Positions 39,101 through 47,841 of a stretch of DNA of 64,000 nt are shown here, piece after piece. The position numbers and the translations under genes are program-made. Origin of the DNA: Pectinophora gossypiella (lineage: Eukaryota; Arthropoda; Insecta; Lepidoptera; Gelechiidae); contig NC_065407.1 of assembly GCF_024362695.1 (NCBI RefSeq), forward strand, positions 7,998,001 to 8,062,000, in the 5' to 3' direction. Below the pieces are notes generated by a model. It was given only the letters and a program-made list of their open reading frames with translations. It searched no databases and was not told where the DNA came from. How positions within the stretch are numbered: the stretch's first letter is position 1; every line of letters starts with the position of its first letter.

Positions 39101-40054
39101 TAATGTTGAAATCGGGCATCCATTACGTTGAGTGGCTCATAAGACGGCGATGATATGAATGCCGGTCATCGGGTGGTGGTGCGGGCACCGCCGACTGCCG
39201 AGTAGATGCGAGGAACTCTTCCGAGCTCCGCAGATCTTACTAAAACGTTCCAACTACACAATACAAATTATTAAGAGTGCCGGCATCACGGGTACGCTTT
39301 CAGAAGTAATGAATTAGAAAAGTTGCGCAGCACTCACGCGGATTGAGCCGCGCCGCTCGGCGTCGTCGCGCCACTCGCTACAACATTACTTTAATTAAAT
39401 CTATTTGAACAACAAACTTTAATTAAATTTCATCCAGCAGTTAGGCGTCGCGGAGGAATAATCGCGCAATTAGAGCGGCCGTGAGCGTCGCCTTACACGC
39501 TCCCAGTTAATTAACTCACTCGGGCTGCGAGCCGCACCGCGCCGCCGCCGCACCGCGCCCGGCCCGCCGCCCGCTCTATCAACAAACCATTGGCGACACA
39601 CATGCGCCCCAAACACAATTAAGGATTACTTACCTACTATCATATCATATTATCATTATCGGACCTACATTCATCTGCTCACAAATTGTAATAAATAATT
39701 TCTCATGACACATCAGAATAAACAAATACGGGTAACGTCCAACGAAAAAAGTCCAATGTCAATTGTTATTGGATTTATTGGAAAACCAACTAATTGGCTC
39801 GCTTTGATTTCCACGTAGAGTCTGTATCATGTATAAATGAGTTTTCCTAGTAATAAGGCAACAAAGCTCGACCAGTTGGACTTATTCGATTAATACTCAG
39901 GGAACACAATGGTGGCAGTGTACGCTTTCATTGTGCAACTTTAATTGTTTTTACGTGTGACTGTGGCAACAGCTACACTCGACGGAGCATCTAGACATGC
40001 TATGTCACTGGAGAATATCAATACTTCGGCTGTACTAGGTTCTATAGAGACCCT

Positions 40055-40106
40055 ATTACATTTCCCGATCCATCGGACAGGATGCGTCGGGATCGGGCGG
40101 TGTAAT
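40055..40106. repeat. Imperfect palindrome
   Basis: ATTACA-ttt-CCCGATCC pairs with GGATCGGG-cgg-TGTAAT across an 18-base centre. It lies just upstream of a LINE fragment and may be part of an unrecognised foldback repeat. Confidence 0.6.
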
Positions 40107-40179
40107 AATAATACATCAGGTGGGCGGGGCCGCGAATTCGCCATACATTTAATATACTTACCTATCCAATGCGTCATAA

Positions 40180-40373
40180 TAAGTCACGACGAATTTATTA
40201 AAAACATCATAGAAGGGAAGCTACAAGGAAAGGGAGGAAGGGGAAGACCAAGAAGAGCTTTCATGGAACAGATTACAAAGAAGATGAACGTCGTGTCTTA
40301 TAAGGAAGTGAAAGAATTGGCCTTTGATAGACACGAATGGAGAATGCTACACCGACAAGAGCGTGGCTCTTAA
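40180..40373 (+). pseudogene. LINE reverse-transcriptase ORF, C-terminal fragment
   Basis: The open frame encodes IIEGKLQGKGGRGRPRRAF, then MEQITKKMNVVSYKEVKELA and DRHEWRMLHRQERGS before a stop. The basic GRGRPRR block followed by DRxxWRxLHRQ is the usual end of lepidopteran non-LTR retrotransposon polyproteins. The catalytic RT domain is missing, so this is a 5'-truncated copy. The open frame continues upstream to 39945 but that part shows no similarity I recognise. It belongs to a different family from 14241/30297/49376. Confidence 0.75.
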
Positions 40374-40864
40374 ATTAGTAATGTGATCCAACGCGTCACG
40401 CACGCTCGATCAATCGCAATCGTACAATTTTATTGTTCTCTTATTCAACTTGTTATTAATATTTTTTACACGAAATCATAAGTATATTTCTTTTAAACAT
40501 CTGTTTTTCTTTCTGTATAACAAATAAGAATAAATGCGTTTTACACAGGAAGAAATAAACTTAAATAAAACATCGAGCACAAGCAATTGATGGCTCAATA
40601 TTACCATCAAGTTGAAAGCTCAAGTGTTGGAACCCACTCGATACATTTGTGGGGAGTTGTAAAGGCTAATACACGGTAGGTATCATGTGTCTACTAAAGT
40701 GTTCGCTTCTGATCCATTAGGTATGTGCACATCGTGAGGTGTAAATAAAGAGAAACTTTACTTTCAGTCACATTCTATACGCTACAAAATTAACACAGTA
40801 GCACTGAAATAATAATACCAAAACAAAAAAATTCCAGGTTACACAAAGCTCGGTGAGATGCGTG

Positions 40865-40984
40865 TACTCTTCTCTTCTTATCGTGTGAGTTGTGAGGTGG
40901 AATACCAACCTCATCAACCCTGGTGTCAGGGTTATTATTGAGCTGCCAAAGGCCCCTGACATGGCTCATGTAACGACTACATAC
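40865..40984 (-). mobile_element. SINE, left part (split by the gypsy element)
   Basis: Minus-strand copy of the SINE seen at 62341-62655 and 49824-50004. It shares cctcatcaaccctggtgtca, the aggcccctgacatggctcat block and the TTCTTAT tail. The retrotransposon is inserted right after it, and the SINE resumes at 48042. Confidence 0.8.
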
Positions 40985-41180
40985 TGAAGGAGAAAGCCCA
41001 GAAAAACACTGATTCAACGCAATAAGGTTATATTTTTACCAAGTACACGTAAATATAACAAATATCTTCCGTTTAGCGCCAAAGCTGAAGTAGAATTGAA
41101 AGTGACGTTTTATGGTAGACCACGTGACCTCCAGTCGGTGCCATCAGTATTGCCAGCGCTCGAAATTCGTTTTCCTTACA
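40985..41180 (-). repeat. 3' LTR of the gypsy element
   Basis: 196 bp, read on the + strand from TGAAGGAGAAAG to CCTTACA. It matches 47842-48037 with no difference that I can see. The bases just inside it (41181-41200) are not a polypurine tract, which is unusual. Confidence 0.93.
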
Positions 41181-41240
41181 GTCGGCCGTCCTGGTGCTGC
41201 TGCGCGCCTCGCGGAGCCGTCGATGTAGTAGTACTATTGG

Positions 41241-41824
41241 TGACGTCACAACCTCTTAAGGTTTACGTCAGAAAAAGAAATGAATCTTCTTAATGATCCA
41301 TAAAACGATATCAAGCTTCTTAATGCTATCACTCCACGTCCTCTGAAAGACAACTAGAATGACTTCTTAATGTCATAATAACTAGGTAATGTACAACCAG
41401 CCTCGTCAATGACTTCTTAATGCCACAGCGTACAGTCAGCCTCTTAAAGCTGAACAATCAATGGCTTCTTAATGCCATATCATACAAGCGGCCTCTTAAA
41501 GCCAACCAAGATGGTCTCCCACGAAAGGTACACATCTGTTAGAACAATGTCGCGACATATCACTCCAACCTCTTAAGGTTTGCATGCATCAAATTGACCG
41601 TTTACAATGAGCGGTGCTTGAGAACCTCTAAAGGTTCTTCCACCAGCTCCAATCCATCAAAACAGATTACGATCATGCCTCTTAAGGCTTAGCGCTCAAG
41701 TATGTAAAGATCGATCATAATAAAAAATGATTTAATGAACAAATAATATCCTTATGACAAAAAAAATACAAGAGTAGGTACACTAATAATCATCCTCAAC
41801 AAGATTCCATTCTTAATCGGAATC
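41241..41824 (-). other. Array of about 13 conserved-loop hairpins in the gypsy 3' region
   Basis: Between the pol stop and the 3' LTR, short inverted repeats surround a shared 8-base loop, TTCTTAAT or CTCTTAA(A/G) on the + strand. Units lie at 41250-41263, 41284-41297, 41314-41327, 41338-41351, 41359-41376, 41410-41425, 41436-41453, 41461-41478, 41490-41503, 41567-41580, 41621-41638, 41677-41688 and 41803-41824. The stems differ (for example ATGAC/GTCAT, TCAGC/GCTGA, ATGGC/GCCAT, AGAACC/GGTTCT, GATTCC/GGAATC) but remain complementary. Unit 41410 has one mismatch, and 41338 and 41621 have one loop change each. Compensating stems with a fixed loop argue for an RNA structure in the element transcript, where the loop core reads UUAAGA. 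The function is unknown; a binding site for Gag or a host protein is one possibility. Confidence 0.8.
41547..41558. repeat. 12-bp perfect palindrome
   Basis: ATGTCGCGACAT lies in the widest gap between hairpin units 9 and 10 of the array. Its relation to the array is unknown. Confidence 0.8.
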
Positions 41825-43738
41825 AGAAGGAGTGTTCCGGTCAACTCTGAAAGGTTTTAACTTGTCCCTGGCTAGGACGTTCTCATAGGATCGGCTTCGA
41901 CCTTTGTCACTTTTAATAACATACCGATCATGAGGCAGTACCTTAATGATGGTAAATGGTCCATCAAAACGGGGCATCAATTTACCACTTTGTAAACCCT
42001 TGCGGATAATTTTTCTTTCTGCAAGAACCATATCCCCTATTTTAAAAGGGGCTTCATCACGCCTCTTTTGGTCAAAGCTTCGTTTCGATTGTTGGGACAA
42101 TTTAGAGGAACGTGTAGAAGCAACCTCTCTCATTTCTGCTAGGTCTGTTGATTTGGAGGGCGCAACGATATCACCCACAAGTCTCGGTCGAAAACCAAAA
42201 AGTAACTCCAATGGAGTTTTGCCGGTAGTGTTGTTAATATTTGAGTTCAATCCCAATTGAACTCTGGGTAAATATTTTTCCCAATCGTTTTGGTCATCAC
42301 CAACATAGGCTACTAAAGCATCGAGTATAGTTCGGTTGAACCGTTCTACCTGCCCGTTCGCGCGAGGGCTTGCAACAGCGGTCATCACGTGTTTAATTTG
42401 GCGTTGCACACAATAATCTTTAAAATCCTTGCAATTAAAAGCTTTGCCACGATCGCTGATAATGCGGCTTGGTACACCAAAAGTTTTTATCAAATTGTCA
42501 AAAGTCTGCAGCACAAACTTGCAACTCACATCACGCACAGCCTCTAACCAAATAAACCTCGTAAATGCATCGATTATAGCCAGTATATGCATTTTGCCAG
42601 TAGAACCTTTACAAAACGGACCAAGGTGGTCTACGTGCAACGTGTGGAAGGGTACTGCCACCTTTTCGATGGGATGTAATAGACCTACTTTACGTCCCGT
42701 TGGTTTTTTGGCGTATTGGCATGAAATACAGCCTTGCACATACTTTTGTATAAATCGTCGCATACCACTAAACCAATATTTGGCTTTCACTGCTTCGTAA
42801 GTCTTATTAAAATTAACGTGACTGTTATTATCATGGAAACTTTGTACCAGAGACCAACGACATATTCGTGGCACCACAACCTTTTTATCTTTATTTATTT
42901 TGCGAAATAGAATGTTATTCTCGATACAGTAATCTTTGTCTAGCCCGGTCAAATTGCCTTTACTGATTTCATCTTTTAATTGAACCATGGTGGAACGAAT
43001 TGAGTCGTCATCCTGTTGTATGCTTTCTATTAAATCTTTTTCTGTGAAACGCATTACTGTGTTCGCGGGATTACGACTCAATGCGTCCACGTGAGCCATA
43101 GATCTACCAGCACGATACTCTACTTCAAAATCAAAATGTTGTACATCTAACCACCAGCGGGCGATACGTGGAGACAAGTCGCGTTTTGACCATGTCCAAC
43201 GCAAGGCGCTGCAGTCAGTCACTATGACAAACTTCAATCCCGAGACATAAACCTTGAATTTCTCTAAGCTCATAACCACAGCTAACGTCTCGAGTTCGAA
43301 GCTGTGGTATTTCTGCTCGGCCGGTGTAGTCTGACGACTTGCGTACGCGACGGGTTTCCACGCACCGTCAGGCTGTTTTTGCATCAAAATTCCGCCTAAA
43401 CCCATTTTAGACGCATCCGTGTGAATTTGTGTATCATAATCAGGGTTAAACAATGCCAAAACAGGTTGTGCAATCAAAATTGACTTTATACGCTCAAACG
43501 CTTGCGACTGCTCCGGACCCCAAATCCAGGGTTGATCCTTTTTCGTAAGAGTTGTTATGGGACGGGCAATGGACGCAAAACCAGGCACATATTTTCTAAA
43601 ATAATTTGCCAGGCCCATGAATTGTCGCGCCTGATGAACATTCTGGGGTACTTTAACCCTTAAGCAGGCCGCGGACATATGTGTCCCACATTGATTTTTC
43701 GATGCTGTAGCCAGGTTTTGGCAATAAAGAGTCCACAA
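41813..43738 (-). CDS. pol: Gypsy pol, downstream part: RNase H and integrase
   Basis: An open frame of 641 residues. The first 27 come from the inserted piggyBac-type element, so the start codon is not the native one. The native pol sequence resumes with the RT thumb/connection (ARQFMGLANYFRKYVPGF). RNase H acidic residues D108, E148, D175 and D218 are present. Integrase has the HHCC zinc site (H302, H307, C337, C340) and the D370, D429, E465 catalytic triad with D-x35-E spacing. A GPF motif near residue 593 fits a GPY/F C-terminal module. The frame has no internal stops and looks functional apart from being cut off from RT. The stop TAA at 41813-41815 lies in the first hairpin of the 3' array. 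Confidence 0.92.
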   Translation of the reverse strand: MWTLYCQNLATASKNQCGTHMSAACLRVKVPQNVHQARQFMGLANYFRKYVPGFASIARPITTLTKKDQPWIWGPEQSQAFERIKSILIAQPVLALFNPDYDTQIHTDASKMGLGGILMQKQPDGAWKPVAYASRQTTPAEQKYHSFELETLAVVMSLEKFKVYVSGLKFVIVTDCSALRWTWSKRDLSPRIARWWLDVQHFDFEVEYRAGRSMAHVDALSRNPANTVMRFTEKDLIESIQQDDDSIRSTMVQLKDEISKGNLTGLDKDYCIENNILFRKINKDKKVVVPRICRWSLVQSFHDNNSHVNFNKTYEAVKAKYWFSGMRRFIQKYVQGCISCQYAKKPTGRKVGLLHPIEKVAVPFHTLHVDHLGPFCKGSTGKMHILAIIDAFTRFIWLEAVRDVSCKFVLQTFDNLIKTFGVPSRIISDRGKAFNCKDFKDYCVQRQIKHVMTAVASPRANGQVERFNRTILDALVAYVGDDQNDWEKYLPRVQLGLNSNINNTTGKTPLELLFGFRPRLVGDIVAPSKSTDLAEMREVASTRSSKLSQQSKRSFDQKRRDEAPFKIGDMVLAERKIIRKGLQSGKLMPRFDGPFTIIKVLPHDRYVIKSDKGRSRSYENVLARDKLKPFRVDRNTPSDSD

Positions 43739-44650
43739 TCTGTCAAAATTTAATCGTAAATATATACTCTATGGTTCCGAATTTTCAAACTTTGTGTATC
43801 CGAACGTAAGTGACACTGACAGCCATTCGAGTTTCGTCTGTCCGTTAGAGACGTGTTTTTGAGTGACTGTGGTGGTTTTATACAGATTATGGCGAAACAA
43901 AGAAAGATAAGTCGTGCAATTTTTTGATATGTTAGAGATTTTGAATTTTCCTAACAGGATTTGCATTATTTCTAGTTGATTTCTTGCTAAATTGTCTAAA
44001 ACAAGGCAAATAATAATGTGGGGAACATGTGACCAAAGCCTGTTGAGTCGAACTTATTTGTGGGAGCTATATATCCTTTGCCTGTTCAAATCACCAATTT
44101 TTTTATACTAGCCTTTGCACCCGACGTTACTTGTGTTTTTTTTAAACATATTTGTTTTACTAAAAACTACGCATCATTTCGATTACACACAAATTTATTA
44201 TGATTATGTTATACACAAATTATACTAAATTCGGGATTCATAATAAAATGTGAAATAAATGGGATTTATAATAAAAAGTATTTGATTTACTTACCACATA
44301 ATAACCTCTATAAATATAAAAAATTAATACAATTATTTTTAAATTAAATTATTTATAAATAAATAATTAAATAAGTAATAGCAATTACAATTTAAAATAA
44401 AAATGATCTAGTAATCAAACAATAGAATTATGAACAGACAAACATTCGACATTTATATATAGCTATCACATAAAGGATAGTCTCTATCCAGGCAATGGGA
44501 TTATGTTTTCCCACATTTTTTTTCAGGACTTTCAGTGTTTTTTTTCTGAATGTGTTGATAAGGAATCATACAGGCCGCTATTCAAAGCCTAAATCCATAT
44601 ATAACACTTTATTTCTTACAGCAGTTCTTCGGGGCCTGTTTAAGGGTTAA
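43653..44650. mobile_element. piggyBac-type nonautonomous element with TTAA duplication
   Basis: The element proper is 43657-44646 (990 bp). TTAA is duplicated at 43653-43656 and 44647-44650. The ends are inverted repeats, CCCTTAAGCAGGCC on the left and the complement of CCCTTAAACAGGCC on the right, matching 13 of 14 bases. Ends beginning CCC and TTAA targets are diagnostic of the piggyBac superfamily. Removing the insert and one TTAA restores continuity of the interrupted pol codons. No transposase domain is present. A short frame starting at ATG 43889 (MAKQRKISRAIF, then stop) lies after a leader-like stretch and could be the 5' remnant of a transposase gene. The right half is extremely AT-rich. 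Confidence 0.9.
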
Positions 44651-47600
44651 AATCACGCACAGCATCAAGTTTGTACTTGGATGGCCTGACTTCACCATTA
44701 CAAACTTCGTGGCCCAAGTACTCAATACGAGGAACTAGAAAAGAACACTTGTCTAGCCGTAAAGTCATATTTGCGTCCCTTATCCGTTCCAGAACTGTCC
44801 TGAGGCGTTCTAACGCATCAGAGTGATTCTCAGCATAAACGAGTACATCATCTAGGTATGCAGTAGCAAACTTGAATCTTAGCGGACCTAATATGTCATC
44901 CATTGCACGTTGGAACACCGACGGTGCATTCACGAGACCGAAACTCATGCGCGTGTATTGAAAATGACCATCGGGGGTTATAAAAGCGGTAAATTGTTTG
45001 CTTTCGTCATCTATTTGGATGCAATGATACGCAGATTTAATATCAAGGCAAGAAAACACACGTTGTTTAGATAACCTGTCCAATTGGTCTTGGATTAACG
45101 GCAATGGATACCGTTCCTTTTTAGTGACCTTATTCACCGCACGGTAGTCTACGCACATGCGTGGCTCGCCTGATTTCTTCGGCACAAGTAATACTGGGCT
45201 CGCATATGGAGAATTTGATTGCTCTACAATGCCTTTATCTATCAAATCATTTACAATATTACGAACCTTCTCGCGATCGGTAACCGACATCCTATACGGA
45301 CGATAATAAATAGGTTTTTTGTCCGTTAGCTCAATGTGCATTTTAACTGAACACTTGCCTATCTTACTATCATCCCCAGAGAAACAATCAGAATATTCTC
45401 GCAATATCGCTTTTAAATCAGATACAACATCAGGTTCCAAATTGTCACCAATTTTATACTCATTATTTCCGTCTATAATTGTCGCTCGTGCGACACACTG
45501 ACTACTTGGCAAAGTAAACGTACTGTTACTGATGTTAATCACATGTACTGTAGCCTTCCCGTCCATAACATCAGTTTCACATTGCGGAATAACACATTCA
45601 GCTCTAGGTGTTCCATATTCCGCGGCATGTATTAAAACGGGCCCAGATACGGGTTCGGCACACGAGAGTACGATTTTATTTACCCCAGGTTGCAAAATAA
45701 TTGGATCATCTTCATCGGTAATAAACTTTACGCGTTCAATGTCTTCACATACCGTAGGTAGGACATCCAAATAGTTATCGTTATATATTTTTAACGAGGT
45801 AGGTGTTTTAATAACATATACGTTCGGGTATTCGGTAAATGGTTGCCCGACGATAACTCCAATATCTTGAGCATTATCTGGAACTATGTAAGCCTTAGCT
45901 TCACATGAAGCTTCGTCAACACAAACCTTTATCAATGTCTCGCCGATCGGAGTTATCTTCGAACCACCAAAGCCGCAAATAACATTACCAGATTCACAGG
46001 GTTGGATGTTCAAATGTAATTGTTGAGCAATAGAATGCGTTATTGTTATACATGAACTGCCAAAGTCAACAAATGCATATGTGGGTAAGTCATTAATTTT
46101 TATGTCCATGTAATATTTAGAACTACCTGAAGCATCTTTAATTACGCGGACAGTTTGAGCCTTGTCATTTTTTGCATTACGTTGTTTAAGCTTGAAGCAT
46201 TCATCTTTAATATGCCCGGTTTTACTACAGTAGGAACATATTTTGTTTTTGGTATAACAATCATTTTCATCATGACCACGTTTATTGCAAAAAGTGCAGA
46301 CCAATGCCGATTTATCTTGTTTCGCTTGAACCTTTTGTGTACACTTTGCTGCAAAGTGACCACGACGTTTACATATATTGCATTTAATTTTTGAATTATC
46401 AAAACCACCGCTATTTTTATTATGGTATGTGTTAACAAGCGTGGGATGCCTCAGTGACGATAAGTACCGCAAAAGGTTGGATGGGTCACGACAGCCTGCA
46501 GAAATCGCACCGACTTCAACGAGTTTGTCACCGATAGTTCCAATGATCGCTTCCGTAACCAGGGACTCAGGTATACCACAAGCGTTACCCAAAGCTAGCT
46601 TGTCATAATAAAATTGTAAATAATCTTGTTCAGGACGACGTACAATATTAACAAGATCACGCATCATCGTCAGTTTACTCCGGTTGGAAGGAAAAGCAGT
46701 CAGCAAACGCATTTTCCACTCGGGCCAGTTTAAATTTAAATCAGTGAGTTGATCATACCACTTGCGGGCATAGCCTTTAAGTTTCGATGAACAATTGAAT
46801 ATAACCGTCTTTTCGTCCCAACCGTACATATTAGAAATTCCTTCAATTTTCCTAATCCATTGCTCCATCGTAATCATTGAAGTTTGTGGATCAAAATCGG
46901 GTACGGGGTCGTTACGTCCTACATATTTTACCGAAGAGTGTGACGGTTGTTGTGTAGTTACCGTGTCAGAATAGTACGGTGATAGCACCGGCTGAGATCC
47001 ACCCGGATTAGCAGAAGTAGCAATAGAAGGGGGCGCTGAATTTAACTGCGGAGGCACTATGTGCGATATGATAACAGAATTCCTGTCTGCACCTATAATT
47101 GACGAGGGCGCCGATGCAAGTACCGCTGGTGCGGGTGGCGGCATAGAATTCGCGCTCTTAAGGGCAGCGCGTCCGAAAGTGGTGTTAACCTGCGTAGCAT
47201 GCATGGGCGCGGCGCAACTAGGTGCGGCGCTAACCGGCGCGGCACAACTCGGCGCGGCGCAACTCGGCGCAGTGATATTCGGCACGGCGATACCTCCCGT
47301 GGCGCAACTAGACACGTTTGAACCGTGCGCGGCAGAGTCCGATACCAGCCGATAGTTATTTACATCCAAGTCCAGGTTTGAATTGCATATATTAGACGAC
47401 ACATTATTGGCGGGGACCGAAATGTCAACCGACGGCATAGCCGTTATGACGTCACCTTTGGTTTGAACATTTTCCGTAACTGATGGCGGTAGTGGCGGAG
47501 TAAAAGTACCGGAAAGTACACTATTATCCGTATCGTTATAGCCCGCGGATGCATCTTTAGCTTCGCTCACAATTGAATTACGATTACGAAAAACTTCTTT

Positions 47601-47729
47601 TTCTAATTGCAACAAACGTTCCGTTAATCGTCGAGTTTCAATATGTTTTAATAATTTACGTCGCAAACGAGATTCGCGGTCACCATCGTCGTCATTATGT
47701 TTACGTTTATTCTTCTTATGTCGGCCCAT
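44640..47729 (-). CDS. gag-pol: Gypsy Gag-protease-RT polyprotein (interrupted at the RT end)
   Basis: A single open frame of 1029 residues; the last two residues come from the piggyBac-type insert. It has a basic N terminus (MGRHKKNKRKHN), a Ser/Ala/Pro-rich region with CAAP repeats at about 153-177, a retrotransposon Gag core at about 278-430, and three CCHC zinc knuckles at 450-463, 478-491 and 498-511. The protease active-site loop is V-D-F-G-S-S (D555), where D-S/T-G is expected. The RT domain is at about 810-1020 with D896 (LDIKSAY) and YLDD at 958-961. Gag and Pol share one frame with no -1 shift. The start ATG at 47729 follows an in-element leader of about 110 bases after the 5' LTR. 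The frame is otherwise undamaged. Confidence 0.93.
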   Translation of the reverse strand: MGRHKKNKRKHNDDDGDRESRLRRKLLKHIETRRLTERLLQLEKEVFRNRNSIVSEAKDASAGYNDTDNSVLSGTFTPPLPPSVTENVQTKGDVITAMPSVDISVPANNVSSNICNSNLDLDVNNYRLVSDSAAHGSNVSSCATGGIAVPNITAPSCAAPSCAAPVSAAPSCAAPMHATQVNTTFGRAALKSANSMPPPAPAVLASAPSSIIGADRNSVIISHIVPPQLNSAPPSIATSANPGGSQPVLSPYYSDTVTTQQPSHSSVKYVGRNDPVPDFDPQTSMITMEQWIRKIEGISNMYGWDEKTVIFNCSSKLKGYARKWYDQLTDLNLNWPEWKMRLLTAFPSNRSKLTMMRDLVNIVRRPEQDYLQFYYDKLALGNACGIPESLVTEAIIGTIGDKLVEVGAISAGCRDPSNLLRYLSSLRHPTLVNTYHNKNSGGFDNSKIKCNICKRRGHFAAKCTQKVQAKQDKSALVCTFCNKRGHDENDCYTKNKICSYCSKTGHIKDECFKLKQRNAKNDKAQTVRVIKDASGSSKYYMDIKINDLPTYAFVDFGSSCITITHSIAQQLHLNIQPCESGNVICGFGGSKITPIGETLIKVCVDEASCEAKAYIVPDNAQDIGVIVGQPFTEYPNVYVIKTPTSLKIYNDNYLDVLPTVCEDIERVKFITDEDDPIILQPGVNKIVLSCAEPVSGPVLIHAAEYGTPRAECVIPQCETDVMDGKATVHVINISNSTFTLPSSQCVARATIIDGNNEYKIGDNLEPDVVSDLKAILREYSDCFSGDDSKIGKCSVKMHIELTDKKPIYYRPYRMSVTDREKVRNIVNDLIDKGIVEQSNSPYASPVLLVPKKSGEPRMCVDYRAVNKVTKKERYPLPLIQDQLDRLSKQRVFSCLDIKSAYHCIQIDDESKQFTAFITPDGHFQYTRMSFGLVNAPSVFQRAMDDILGPLRFKFATAYLDDVLVYAENHSDALERLRTVLERIRDANMTLRLDKCSFLVPRIEYLGHEVCNGEVRPSKYKLDAVRDFNP

Positions 47730-47826
47730 TTCAAACCAAAAAATATCACGTAACGGTTTTCACAACACAGCACCAAAATACGAATTAGAGTCAATTAATA
47801 ACAACTTACGTGGGTACAAGTCCTTT

Positions 47827-47839
47827 ATCCCGCTTCTGA
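47827..47839 (-). promoter_or_regulatory. Candidate tRNA primer-binding site of the gypsy element
   Basis: On the + strand ATCCCGCTTCTGA resembles the T-arm/acceptor 3' end of an animal tRNA-Leu (family end ATCCCACTTCTGACA). It lies 2 bp inside the 5' LTR. The usual TGG complementary to CCA is missing, so priming may be offset or the assignment wrong. Confidence 0.35.
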
Positions 47840-47841
47840 GC

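Larger units (their letters stand above)
34763..40179. other. Gene-free stretch
   Basis: No supported gene. Contents are a SINE tail (35300-35368), a (TTTA)n run near 35538-35558, a hairpin (36096-36143), GC-rich islands (about 37318-37350, 37855-37990 and 39530-39580) and an imperfect palindrome (40055-40106). Confidence 0.55.

Noticed and set aside
39945..40179. N-terminal half of the 142-codon frame
   Set aside because: Only the C-terminal part matches a LINE ending. The upstream part covers an imperfect palindrome and shows no similarity, so it is an accidental extension.
41241..41700. CRISPR-like or tandem repeat array
   Set aside because: Units are not exact repeats and spacing is irregular. 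Only the hairpin loop is constant, which is unlike CRISPR or satellite DNA.
41946..47355. Several plus-strand open frames of 60-123 codons
   Set aside because: They are antisense shadows of the gypsy gag-pol frames.
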